Assembly (NCBI GenBank): GCA_002344795.1
Contig: DDUM01000062.1
Location: 1-40,061 of the forward strand
DNA from: Flammeovirgaceae bacterium UBA2338
GTDB lineage: Bacteria > Bacteroidota > Bacteroidia > Cytophagales > Cyclobacteriaceae
Direction of reading: 5' to 3'
Length of the DNA: 40,061 nt
In this document: positions 16,714 through 25,224 of the stretch, in pieces
How positions within the stretch are numbered: position 1 is the stretch's first letter
Layout: every line of letters begins with the position of its first letter
Made by a program: the position numbers and the translations under genes
Notes under the pieces: generated by a model
Told to the model about the DNA's origin: nothing
What the model saw: only the letters and a program-made list of their open reading frames with translations
The model's database searches: none

Positions 16714-18717
16714 CTATTTCTTAGTGTCTATCGCACCACTCATTTTAGGATTGTCGATATACTTTCCAAACCAATCCTTATAACGGGTATAACGATCCAC
16801 CTGATAGCTTGGAGTTCGTATCCCATGAAACTGATTGGGGTAAACCACAAACTCTGTAGGCACACCAAGAGATTTTAGTGCCTGATACATCTGTTCTCCT
16901 CCAATGGCAGGTACATTAAAGTCTTTTTCTCCTACCATGTACAAAGTAGGTGTTTTCACTTTCTCGATATTAAAAAATGGAGACGATAGCTCCATCCATT
17001 TATCTTTCGTCTTCCAGGGCACACCCAACTCCGCTTCATACTGTTTGGTGTATTGATCTGCTCCATACAAAGAAAACCACAATGCACTTCCCGCGCCACT
17101 GGCTGCTGCTTTGAAGCGTGTGTCGGCTGCTGTGATGTAATCTGTTAATATTCCGCCATAGCTCCACCCTCCAACACCTAAACGGTCAGGATCAGCTTTC
17201 CCTTCTTTAATCAAATGATCAACGGCACCCAATAAATCTATCACCTCTTTATTACCCCAATCTGCATAAATGGCGCGACTATAATCCATGCCTCTTCCAT
17301 TGCTCCCACGGTAATTTACGTTGGCTACCGCATAGCCATTGGCTGCATGTAATTGAGATATCAAATCAAAAGAGAAATCATCCTGCCCGGTAGGTCCACC
17401 GTGAATCCATAAAATAAGGGGTAGTTTTTTGTTCTTTGGGGCCCCTGCTGGCCAAACCAGAAGGCTTCCCACATCTGTCCCATCCTTACTCTTTGAATTA
17501 AAAGCCTCCACTGAAGCAAGGGTCAATGGCTTTAAAAATTCATCATGCACGCGCGTTAATCTTGTGGCCGTGGTTCCTTCAATTCCATACACCTCGAAAG
17601 GTTTATGAACATCGCTGCTCAGTGCTACCCATTTATTATTAGGTCCTCGTTGCAGAGAACGAAACACTCTGTCTCCAGTTGTTATTTTCTTCATCTCGGA
17701 TGTGGCCACATCAAATGAGACCACATGCATTCTGCGATCATCCGCCATGGTGGTCAAAATTGACTTACCATCATTCGACCATACCGGGGCACTCATATCC
17801 CTATCCACTTTCGATGAAATTATTTTAGGCTCACCACCAGCCACACTTATTACTGCAATTTGAGGTTGGTCATAAATATCGTATTCAGGTGTTCTGGATT
17901 TCAAATAAGCAATTGATTTACCATCTGGGCTCCAGGCAGGTGCGTCATCAGAATCTACCCATTTGGTCAACTGCTTCGGAGTAGCCCCTTGCCGTGCATC
18001 AATGATCCAAATATCGGTGTTGTCGTTACGGTCTGCATCAGGTGTGCGATTGCTTACAAATGCGAGTTGTTTAGAATCCGGAGACCATACTGGCCTTCCA
18101 TTATCGTAATCTCCAGTTGTTATGGTGTCCAGTTTTTGAGTTGCAACATCCAACACGTAAAGATGATCTCTTTTCCTTTCAAGGTAGCCCTCACCATCAG
18201 CCTTAAAATGAAAACGATCTATTGCAATTGGTTTTTTCGTTTTTTTCTTGTCTTCACTTTCAACGGGGTCCTGATCCTTTATTACTAAAACTATTTTTTT
18301 TGCATCCGGACTCCATTCGTAATCATTGATACTGACCTTGAGGTCGGTAAGCTTTGATGCCTCCCCTCCCCTGCGGTCCATCCTCCAAATCTGACTTGTT
18401 TTAGCCTCGTAACGAGACGATAAAAAGGTTAGGTATTTTCCATCAGATGACCAGCGGGGTGCGCTCTCACTCTCAGGACTTGATGTCAGCTGAACGTTGT
18501 CTTTTCCATCCCAACTAATCATCCATATATCGGAGTCGTATTTGTCTTTTGCGGAATCTGGCGAACTTACTACATAAGCAATCCATTTGCCATCCGGTGA
18601 TATTTGCGCATCATTCACCGACTTTAGTCTATATACATCTGAAGGCTGAACCGGTCTTTGCGCAAAAGAAGGCAATACAAGAATTGCCGATAAGAAAATT
18701 ATAATAAAAGATTTCAT
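16714..18717 (-). CDS. S9 family (prolyl oligopeptidase/acylaminoacyl-peptidase type) peptidase
   Basis: A 667-residue exported serine peptidase. Starting at the ATG at 18717 gives a clean signal peptide (MKSFIIIFLSAILVLPSFA); a longer frame to 18738 only adds residues before it. Residues ~25-390 form a WD40/TolB-like beta-propeller with repeated blocks such as SPDGKWIAYV, SSDGKYLTFLSS, SPDSKQLAFVSNR and SPDGKSIAYLKSR. The C-terminal alpha/beta-hydrolase domain holds HGGPTGQDD, nucleophile Ser519 in GGWSYGG, Asp599 in GEKDFNVP and His631 in NQFHGIR. Such enzymes trim peptides in the periplasm. The gene lies between a MacB-like permease gene (66 bp upstream) and the SGNH hydrolase. Confidence 0.93.
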   Translation of the reverse strand: MKSFIIIFLSAILVLPSFAQRPVQPSDVYRLKSVNDAQISPDGKWIAYVVSSPDSAKDKYDSDIWMISWDGKDNVQLTSSPESESAPRWSSDGKYLTFLSSRYEAKTSQIWRMDRRGGEASKLTDLKVSINDYEWSPDAKKIVLVIKDQDPVESEDKKKTKKPIAIDRFHFKADGEGYLERKRDHLYVLDVATQKLDTITTGDYDNGRPVWSPDSKQLAFVSNRTPDADRNDNTDIWIIDARQGATPKQLTKWVDSDDAPAWSPDGKSIAYLKSRTPEYDIYDQPQIAVISVAGGEPKIISSKVDRDMSAPVWSNDGKSILTTMADDRRMHVVSFDVATSEMKKITTGDRVFRSLQRGPNNKWVALSSDVHKPFEVYGIEGTTATRLTRVHDEFLKPLTLASVEAFNSKSKDGTDVGSLLVWPAGAPKNKKLPLILWIHGGPTGQDDFSFDLISQLHAANGYAVANVNYRGSNGRGMDYSRAIYADWGNKEVIDLLGAVDHLIKEGKADPDRLGVGGWSYGGILTDYITAADTRFKAAASGAGSALWFSLYGADQYTKQYEAELGVPWKTKDKWMELSSPFFNIEKVKTPTLYMVGEKDFNVPAIGGEQMYQALKSLGVPTEFVVYPNQFHGIRTPSYQVDRYTRYKDWFGKYIDNPKMSGAIDTKK

Positions 18718-18783
18718 AGAGGATATATTTACCCCCAAATTATAAAATTTTTAACTTCCTAAATAATTATTATCAAATGCAGA

Positions 18784-20019
18784 TCACTCAAACCTGAGCG
18801 ACTCGATGGGATCAAGTTTTGAAGCCTTATAGGCAGGATAATATCCTGACATTAACCCTACAACTACACAGATAATCAACCCCACTAACATCCAAAGCCA
18901 TGGAATTACAAAACTATCAACACCTATGGCGCTTGAAATCAGGTTTCCTATTCCAATACCCATGATGATTCCAGCTATGCCCCCCAGAATGCAAACCACT
19001 ATCGCCTCAATAACAAACTGCTGACGAATACGAAGTGGCGTTGCGCCCAATGCCTTTCGCACACCTACCTCACGGGTTCGCTCTGTTACAGACACCATCA
19101 TGATATTCATCAATGCAATGGATGCTCCCAATAAAGTAATAAACCCGACACCAAAGCCACCTATACGAAGCGCACCGGTTATACTTTCAAGGTTTTCTGC
19201 TAAAGTTTCACTTTTTTCCATTTCAAAAGAGTTGGGCTCCCCCACCCTGTCCTGTCGTATTGAACGCATTAAACCAGTTGCCTCTCCCATTGCTAATTCC
19301 AATTGAGAAGCATCAGTAATACCGATTGTCAAATTATACTCCAAACCTCTTCCGCTTGCCAATTGGTTGGCCACAATCACAGGAATAAAAACCATGTTAT
19401 CATAATTATCTTCAGAGAGTTGTCCCTTTTCCACCAATACTCCAATTACCCTGAATCGGGTTCCTTTAAAAGAAACTTCTGAATTAATAGGATCTTCATT
19501 ATCCTCAAAGATGGCATCCACTACTTTGGAACCCAAAATCGCCACTTTGCTTCCAAACTCGGTTTCGATGGAAGACAAATTTCTTCCCTTATCAATGTTA
19601 AGACCTTTGATGGCCAGGTATTCTTCATTCACCCCCATCACACCAATGTTAGGATTCGTCTTTTTAGAACCGTGTTTTACTTCTGCAATTTGCGTAAGGT
19701 TCGCAGAAAGGCTTATGGACGAGGGTATAGCAAAGCGGTCAATGAATTTTTCCATATCCTGTAAATAAACAGGCCGCACCACTTCTTCTTTAAGTCCCTG
19801 TTGATTACGGTTTCTATTCCTCTTGGAGTAAATGTCAAACGTATTTACACCTAAAGAAGACAAACTCTCAGAAACAGAGTACTCTATCCCGTCAATTGCG
19901 GTAAGAATTCCTACCAATGAGGTAATACCAATGGCAACAATCAGGGCAGTCAGTATAGACCGTAACAGGTTGGCTTGTACCGATCTTAAACCTTCCTTAA
20001 AATTTTCAAGCAGATTCAT
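18784..20019 (-). CDS. MacB-like ABC transporter permease
   Basis: A 411-residue permease of standard MacB length and topology: one N-terminal membrane helix (SILTALIVAIGITSLVGIL), a periplasmic MacB_PCD domain (about 50-270, with FGSKVAILGSKVVDAIF), and an FtsX domain of three helices with SVTERTREVGVRKALGATP and the usual ending YYPAYKASKLDPIESLRFE. MacB-class permeases work in tripartite or mechanotransmission systems together with an ATPase. No ATPase or periplasmic adaptor gene is adjacent. It lies first in a minus-strand run with the S9 peptidase and SGNH hydrolase genes, and is divergent from the exported unknown protein at 20127. Confidence 0.9.
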   Translation of the reverse strand: MNLLENFKEGLRSVQANLLRSILTALIVAIGITSLVGILTAIDGIEYSVSESLSSLGVNTFDIYSKRNRNRNQQGLKEEVVRPVYLQDMEKFIDRFAIPSSISLSANLTQIAEVKHGSKKTNPNIGVMGVNEEYLAIKGLNIDKGRNLSSIETEFGSKVAILGSKVVDAIFEDNEDPINSEVSFKGTRFRVIGVLVEKGQLSEDNYDNMVFIPVIVANQLASGRGLEYNLTIGITDASQLELAMGEATGLMRSIRQDRVGEPNSFEMEKSETLAENLESITGALRIGGFGVGFITLLGASIALMNIMMVSVTERTREVGVRKALGATPLRIRQQFVIEAIVVCILGGIAGIIMGIGIGNLISSAIGVDSFVIPWLWMLVGLIICVVVGLMSGYYPAYKASKLDPIESLRFE

Positions 20020-20126
20020 TCAAAAATCATATAGATTACAAATCAAAAGTAGGGGATTGGTCGTTGTACTTTAGACTTTTTAGACCCTAAAATGTTACAT
20101 TTATATTGCTGATGAGAGAACTAACG

Positions 20127-21383
20127 ATGAGGTTGCTGATTTTGTTCTTCTTTTTAACCATAAGTAAGCTTGCTTGTGCTAATTATGTGTTTATTCCAAT
20201 GGACGCAAAACAGTCCAATCACCTTAAAGCCTACGGAATCGCCTATTGGATTCTCAAAAATGACATAGAAGTAGACTGGCTGCTCAATTATCGGGGTGGC
20301 AGCTTTATGTGCAAGTACCAACCTGCTATTCAGAATGAGTTGGTAGTGCGTGGCGTAAGCTTCGAAATTATTTCGGATGCCCAAGCCAATAGCATCATTA
20401 CTGAAATTGCGAGTCCGGCTGTGAATTACGACCTCATGAAGCTGGAAAAATATCCTAAAATTGCCGTTTACACACCCAAAAGCAAACAACCCTGGGATGA
20501 TGCAGTAACCCTGGTGCTTACTTATGCCGAAATACCTTATGATGTCATTTTCGATGATGAGATCATGAAGGGAGATTTGCCAAAATATGACTGGCTCCAC
20601 CTTCACCATGAAGATTTCACCGGTCAGTATGGAAAGTTTTATGGTAGCTATGCCAACATGCCGTGGTACATCGAGGCTCAAAAAGAGGCCGAAGAAATGG
20701 CCAAAAGAAACGGGTTTCATAAGGTGTCGCAGCTCAAGTTGGCTGTATCAAAACGAATAAAGGAGTTTGTTGCCGGGGGTGGCTTTCTTTTCGCTATGTG
20801 TTCTGCTACAGATTCTTTTGATATTGCCCTATCGGCAGAGGGTGTAGATATCTGCGAACGAATGTATGATGGAGATCCGGCCGATCCGCAGGCACAGGAA
20901 AAGCTTGATTACGAAAAAACGCTTGCCTTCACCGACTTTCGGATTTCAAGAGATCCTTATCAATATGAGTTCTCTGACATTGACAACAATGCTCCTGAAA
21001 GAGGCCTTCGTCAGGACAATGATTATTTCAATTTATTTGAGTTCTCTGCTAAATGGGATCCAATCCCTACCATGCTCACTCAAAACCACACCCGTGTAAT
21101 TAAAGGATTTTACGGCCAGACTACCGGGTTCAAAAAACATTTAGTAAAACCTGACATTGTCATCATGGGCGAAAACAGGGACATCCGTGAGACCAAGTAT
21201 TTGCATGGTGTATTGGGCAAGGGGTTCTTCACTTTTTATGGAGGCCATGATCCTGAAGATTATCAGCACACAGTGGGTGAAGAACCCACCGATTTGAATT
21301 TACATCCCAACTCGCCCGGTTATCGATTAATTCTCAATAATATTCTGTTCCCTGCGGCAAAGAAGAAAAAGCAAAAGACTTAA
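20127..21383 (+). CDS. conserved exported Bacteroidota protein of unknown function
   Basis: A 418-residue protein with a signal peptide (MRLLILFFFLTISKLACA). The rest is well-ordered and soluble: VFIPMDAKQSNHLKAYGIAY, IDWLLNYRGG-like segment near residue 50, PWDDAVTLVLTYAEIPYDV, the striking WLHLHHEDFTGQYGKFYGSY, AGGGFLFAMCSATDSFDIAL, and a late FTFYGGHDPEDYQH. From memory, close relatives are sometimes labelled asparagine synthetase B, but I see no N-terminal catalytic Cys glutaminase and no PP-loop, so that name is not supported. Several His/Asp/Glu-rich motifs and a GGG-FLFAM segment recall type 1 glutamine amidotransferase-like folds, as a guess only. Start choice: ATG 20127 begins the signal peptide; ATG 20112 and TTG 20106 add five to seven residues. 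Confidence 0.75.
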   Translation: MRLLILFFFLTISKLACANYVFIPMDAKQSNHLKAYGIAYWILKNDIEVDWLLNYRGGSFMCKYQPAIQNELVVRGVSFEIISDAQANSIITEIASPAVNYDLMKLEKYPKIAVYTPKSKQPWDDAVTLVLTYAEIPYDVIFDDEIMKGDLPKYDWLHLHHEDFTGQYGKFYGSYANMPWYIEAQKEAEEMAKRNGFHKVSQLKLAVSKRIKEFVAGGGFLFAMCSATDSFDIALSAEGVDICERMYDGDPADPQAQEKLDYEKTLAFTDFRISRDPYQYEFSDIDNNAPERGLRQDNDYFNLFEFSAKWDPIPTMLTQNHTRVIKGFYGQTTGFKKHLVKPDIVIMGENRDIRETKYLHGVLGKGFFTFYGGHDPEDYQHTVGEEPTDLNLHPNSPGYRLILNNILFPAAKKKKQKT

Positions 21384-21385
21384 GG

Positions 21386-21582
21386 GCACCTCTAAAAACC
21401 TAACCGTCATTACAATCCGCCAGTTGGCAAAGAGGCCTGTCTTTGTCAGGTATCTGCCCCCACAAAGGTATACGCAGCCGGAATCGCGCGCAGGCAATCT
21501 TAAAAAAAATTGAATCCAATATTGAGATTGCTTCGGTTGTACCCCCCTCGCAAAGACGGATTAGAAGGACTTTTAGAGGTGC
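21386..21582. repeat. 197-bp element with 12-bp terminal inverted repeats
   Basis: The ends are GCACCTCTAAAA (21386-21397) and TTTTAGAGGTGC (21571-21582), a perfect inverted pair. Inside are nested dyads: GCAATCT (21494-21500) with AGATTGC (21525-21531), and CCGTC near 21405 with GACGG near 21556. The inner text resembles the widely dispersed palindromic repeats of the CGTCATTGCGAGG...GAAGCAATC kind, here degraded. It has no coding capacity worth calling, and clear target-site duplications are not seen. It fills the gap between two convergent genes (20127-21383 and 21596-22195) and could act as a bidirectional terminator or be a MITE-like remnant. Confidence 0.6.
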
Positions 21583-21595
21583 ACTAAATTATTTT

Positions 21596-22195
21596 CTAGT
21601 GCATTCTGTCTGCGCGCACTTCCAGCGTGGCCACTATCTCTGCCTCTTCTTTCAGCAGTTCCCGCCAGCGGCTCTCTACCCAATCAGGATTTTTGTATTC
21701 TTTGGCAAGCGATAAGAACATTTTATAGTGTCCTGCTTCGCTCACCATCAGCTCATAATAAAACTTACTCAGGTCAGCATCACTTATTTCCTTCCACAAC
21801 AATCGGAATCGCTCGCAACTGCGCGCTTCAATTAGCGCATTCATTAGGAGCCTTTCTACCAACTGATCTTTACGACTCCCGCCTTTTTTAATAATTTTTT
21901 GGAGTCGTTCTACGTACTCATCTTTACGAGGCATCCCAAATGGCATTTCTCTTTTCTTAAGCTCATCCATCACGCGCTCAAAATGACTCCATTCTTCAGC
22001 TACAATAGGTGTAAGTGTTTCCACTAACCGCTCCATTTCCGGATACTGAATGATTAGGGAAATACAAGAAGAAGCTGCTTTTTGCTCACAGTAAGCATGA
22101 TCAATCAGAATTTCATGAATACTCTTCTCCGCTATGTTCACCCATCTCGGATCGGTGGGAAGTGTTAACCCTAAAACATGCTTTTCCATGATCAA
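21596..22195 (-). CDS. miaE: tRNA-(ms2io6A37) hydroxylase MiaE-like
   Basis: A 199-residue ferritin-like diiron monooxygenase that hydroxylates the isopentenyl group of modified A37 in tRNA. Expected iron-ligand motifs are present in order: DHAYCEQKAASS, EEWSHFERV (an E-x-x-H pair), EARSCERF and SEAGHYKMF. Length agrees with the family. The start ATG at 22195 overlaps the stop of the porin gene as ATGA, indicating coupling; a second in-frame ATG lies two codons in. Synthesis needs MiaA and MiaB, which are not in this window. The gene is convergent with the exported protein at 20127, separated by the 197-bp repeat. Why it is coupled to an outer-membrane porin is not obvious. Confidence 0.92.
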   Translation of the reverse strand: MIMEKHVLGLTLPTDPRWVNIAEKSIHEILIDHAYCEQKAASSCISLIIQYPEMERLVETLTPIVAEEWSHFERVMDELKKREMPFGMPRKDEYVERLQKIIKKGGSRKDQLVERLLMNALIEARSCERFRLLWKEISDADLSKFYYELMVSEAGHYKMFLSLAKEYKNPDWVESRWRELLKEEAEIVATLEVRADRMH

Positions 22196-24093
22196 TCGAA
22201 TAACAAGAGCTCAAAACCGAAATCAAAAATATTGCGTTGGCCCGGGTAAACGGGTGTAGATAAGTAACCCTCTTGTGTGAAAGCCTGCACAAGGTTACTG
22301 TATTTAAAAAAGAAACGCCCACGTTTCATTTTACCATTTAGAAAAATATCCGTTAAGGGGAAAGCAGGAGATTTCACCTCATCCTGAGCATAATACTGTT
22401 GCATAGCAGGGTCATATCCAAAATCGTAATAGGCGGATTTCCAGTGAAAATCAATTCCTATCTGTACTTCAAGATTATTATTAAACCACTGATTTTCATA
22501 AGCCAATTGTGTGTTGACAAAAAGTTCGGGTACTCGCAAAGCATTGTCATCATTTACAAGAAAAGTAGAGTAGATTACCTGAGGCCGGAGGTACATGTTT
22601 CTGAAAAATTTCACTTCGAACCTCAATTCAGGAGATAGCAACTCTTGTTTCCCCGAAGATTGAACCGGGAGTACCGTTTGCGAAGTACCCACGTAATTAT
22701 CTTCCTTGAAATAGATATAATCTCTTAATGATGTATACCTAAAGCCTGGCGAGACAAAAATTCTACCCAACTGGAGTTTACCAAAAGCCTCCAATTGTGT
22801 TGAGAAAGTATTTCTAAAACTGTTGTTCCACAAATCAAAAGAACCACGATAGGCATTGTAAATAAAAGGCGGTTTTGATAATAACTGAATGGCCTTTGCA
22901 TCAATCCACCTGGACTTTAGCGTAGCTTCAGCCCTGTAGTTACCTCCATCGAGGTACTCCAACCAGGCAGTGATATGGGTGAGCGAATCGTGCTCATAAG
23001 AAAGTCTGCCGCCAATATAGTATTCATCATCAGTAAGTGGGATGTCCAGTGTATCCTCGGTGATGTATTTATAGCGGAACTTATAAGCTCTGCTTTTTAA
23101 GTATCCATTATAAAAAACACTCCCAATCTTTCCCTTTACACCTAGCTCATTTGTCCAATAGGAAAAACGGGTGCTGTCACTGACATCGTTGGGAGTATCA
23201 TTTACGTTCTCTTTGTTATCGTAATACGCAGCCGGGTCTGTATTAAGATTATCCTTATAGGTGTTTACTTTCTTACCCAAATCGGACTGGTGATAGAGCT
23301 GCAACCCATTACCAATTCTATATTGATGGAAGAGATGAGCCTGATTTTGAAGCTGAACGCTACTTGCTGCGGTTAATTTAGGTGTGATATTGGGATCAAA
23401 GAGTGATTGATACGTGGAGTCTGCAGCAGTTTCAACAATATTCACCCCTCCCATCTCAACCACACTGTGGCGTATCCTTCGGTAATTAAATAAAAGTTGG
23501 TATTTATTATTCTCACTTCGGTAAGCAGTATACGCATCATAATAATGGCTTATGGTTTGCCGATCTCCTTTATTTGCGCGAAGGATTTGCTTATCTACCA
23601 AAATGGGACGGTAGTTAAATCCAAAATTCCACCGCTCGTTTACGTTCCTGCTAAACTCTATCCGTGTCATCGCTCTACCCTGACCTCCCCAAATTATTCG
23701 CATTCTGGTATAAGGTGATTTGGTGTCAAAATACTTTGGCTCTTCGGTAAGAAAATATTGGTCATACACCCGAAACCCGGTAGAGACTCCTATAGATCCT
23801 TCTAACACAGGGAATATGGGAAACAGAGGCGTACCTATATTTCCCAAATCCTTATAAGTATTGTTCAATCGGTTCACATAATTCCAGCGGTGATAATTGT
23901 GTATTGAGGTGTCAACCGGTTGATAGTTGTTTCTATCGTAAAATAAGTCTTCTTCAGTTATCCATTTCGTAGTATGCGGACCATATACGTTTCTGGTAGA
24001 GTCATCTACTACCTGAGATCCTCTCCGTTGTGCCTTGGCGGAGGTGCAAAGAAGAACGGCAAAAAGTATAAGGGAAGATATTCTTAAAAACAC
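22192..24093 (-). CDS. putative outer-membrane porin (Porin_10 type)
   Basis: A 633-residue exported protein. The GTG at 24093 starts a signal peptide (FLRISSLILFAVLLCTSAKA), followed by QRRGSQVVDD. The body is rich in aromatic, alternating strands typical of an outer-membrane beta-barrel: RMRIIWGGQGRAMTRIEFSR, WNFGFNYRPI, YQLLFNYRRIRH, and a C-terminal part ending FFFKYSNLVQA then IFDFGFELLLFD, where the last strand ends in an aromatic-rich residue group. These features match the putative porin family of Bacteroidota. The gene lies 15 bp after lpxK and overlaps miaE by 4 bp, giving a three-gene operon. Substrate unknown. Confidence 0.85.
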   Translation of the reverse strand: MFLRISSLILFAVLLCTSAKAQRRGSQVVDDSTRNVYGPHTTKWITEEDLFYDRNNYQPVDTSIHNYHRWNYVNRLNNTYKDLGNIGTPLFPIFPVLEGSIGVSTGFRVYDQYFLTEEPKYFDTKSPYTRMRIIWGGQGRAMTRIEFSRNVNERWNFGFNYRPILVDKQILRANKGDRQTISHYYDAYTAYRSENNKYQLLFNYRRIRHSVVEMGGVNIVETAADSTYQSLFDPNITPKLTAASSVQLQNQAHLFHQYRIGNGLQLYHQSDLGKKVNTYKDNLNTDPAAYYDNKENVNDTPNDVSDSTRFSYWTNELGVKGKIGSVFYNGYLKSRAYKFRYKYITEDTLDIPLTDDEYYIGGRLSYEHDSLTHITAWLEYLDGGNYRAEATLKSRWIDAKAIQLLSKPPFIYNAYRGSFDLWNNSFRNTFSTQLEAFGKLQLGRIFVSPGFRYTSLRDYIYFKEDNYVGTSQTVLPVQSSGKQELLSPELRFEVKFFRNMYLRPQVIYSTFLVNDDNALRVPELFVNTQLAYENQWFNNNLEVQIGIDFHWKSAYYDFGYDPAMQQYYAQDEVKSPAFPLTDIFLNGKMKRGRFFFKYSNLVQAFTQEGYLSTPVYPGQRNIFDFGFELLLFD

Positions 24094-24108
24094 AGGTGTA
24101 AAGATAAC

Positions 24109-25176
24109 TTACTCGCTCTCAGAATTCGACTCGACAGTGGCCTTTTCAATGGCGTCACGCACCAGATTATCAAATTCCAGACCATTTTTAACAAAATCCA
24201 TTTCTATTGGAAGAAAAAAACAATCCAAATCCAGCAGCAAATCTCCAAATTTTGGATCCAGCAAACGCACCATGTCCTTTTCGGTGGTCAAGATAGACAC
24301 CTTTTCCTCCTGGCTCTTTATGAAGTTTTTTACCTGAGCGATATCCTTGAGTGTATATAAATAATGGTCTTTGAATTGAAAATGTTTGATCAGCTCAAAG
24401 TTGGCACTTACATAATTTTCCAAAGGCTGCGGTTTTGCAATTCCTGATAACAACACCACTCGTGGCTGAATGGGAACTAACGTTTGCTGAAATGGCTGCG
24501 GACTGCCGTATTGAATAAAAGAAAAGAAAACTGGCTTCTCTCCTGCATATTGACTGATTTCGCGCTTCACATTTTTTTTCACTCCCTCATCAACCACCTC
24601 ATTGCATTTTGTTACAATAATAATATCCGCGCGTTGCGCTTCCTTTCTTCCCTCACGGAGCCTTCCCATGGGCAACAGAAAATCATTATAAAAAGGTTTT
24701 TCAAAATCAGTCAGTAGAATATTTAGGTGAGGTGTTACCCTGCGGTGTTGGTAAGCATCATCCAGCAGTATTAAAGAAGTCTCGGGATATTCTTGAAGAA
24801 TATTTGGGATAGCAAATGCCCTATCCTCTCCTACTACCACTTTCACTTCCTCTTTGAAGTTTCTATAAAACTGGTAGGGTTCATCACCCAGTGTAGAAGC
24901 ATTATCGTTGGGAGAGGCAAATCTAAGTCCCCGTGTTCGCCTTCCATACCCACGGCTTAAAGTAGCAATGGCATATTCTTTTTTAAGGAGCCTGATGAGG
25001 TATTCAATGGCAGGGGTTTTACCTGAGCCACCGATGTTAAGGTTTCCCACATTCACCACGGGTACCTCAAATTGAAACGACTTTTTATGCCCTATCGAAT
25101 AAAGATGATTTCTAATACCTGTAGCAATCCGGAAGATTACTGCAAAAGGGAATAACAACACACTTAGCACACTCAT
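24109..25176 (-). CDS. lpxK: tetraacyldisaccharide 4'-kinase
   Basis: A 355-residue inner-membrane-associated kinase that phosphorylates the 4' position of the lipid A disaccharide precursor. Seen are an N-terminal hydrophobic segment (MSVLSVLLFPFAVIFRIATG), the LpxK-type P-loop NVGNLNIGGSGKTPAIEYLI (about 41-60), the downstream LSRGYGRRTRGLRF segment, LLDDAYQHRRV (the family DDGFQH motif, here with Ala-Tyr) and SILTTEKDMVRL. Length fits. It is first in the operon lpxK-porin-miaE, linking lipid A synthesis to an outer-membrane protein. It is divergent from the Nif3-like gene, with 48 bp between the two starts. Confidence 0.95.
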   Translation of the reverse strand: MSVLSVLLFPFAVIFRIATGIRNHLYSIGHKKSFQFEVPVVNVGNLNIGGSGKTPAIEYLIRLLKKEYAIATLSRGYGRRTRGLRFASPNDNASTLGDEPYQFYRNFKEEVKVVVGEDRAFAIPNILQEYPETSLILLDDAYQHRRVTPHLNILLTDFEKPFYNDFLLPMGRLREGRKEAQRADIIIVTKCNEVVDEGVKKNVKREISQYAGEKPVFFSFIQYGSPQPFQQTLVPIQPRVVLLSGIAKPQPLENYVSANFELIKHFQFKDHYLYTLKDIAQVKNFIKSQEEKVSILTTEKDMVRLLDPKFGDLLLDLDCFFLPIEMDFVKNGLEFDNLVRDAIEKATVESNSESE

Positions 25177-25224
25177 CTCGGTGGAGACCTATATCTTCGT
25201 ATTTTTGTCAAAACTAAGCATTCG

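Noticed and set aside
20127..21383. Asparagine synthetase B
   Set aside because: No N-terminal Cys glutaminase, no PP-loop, and an export signal is present.
21443..21715. 90-aa plus-strand reading frame across the repeat and into miaE
   Set aside because: Low-complexity basic translation, runs antisense to miaE and through the inverted-repeat element; no start signal.
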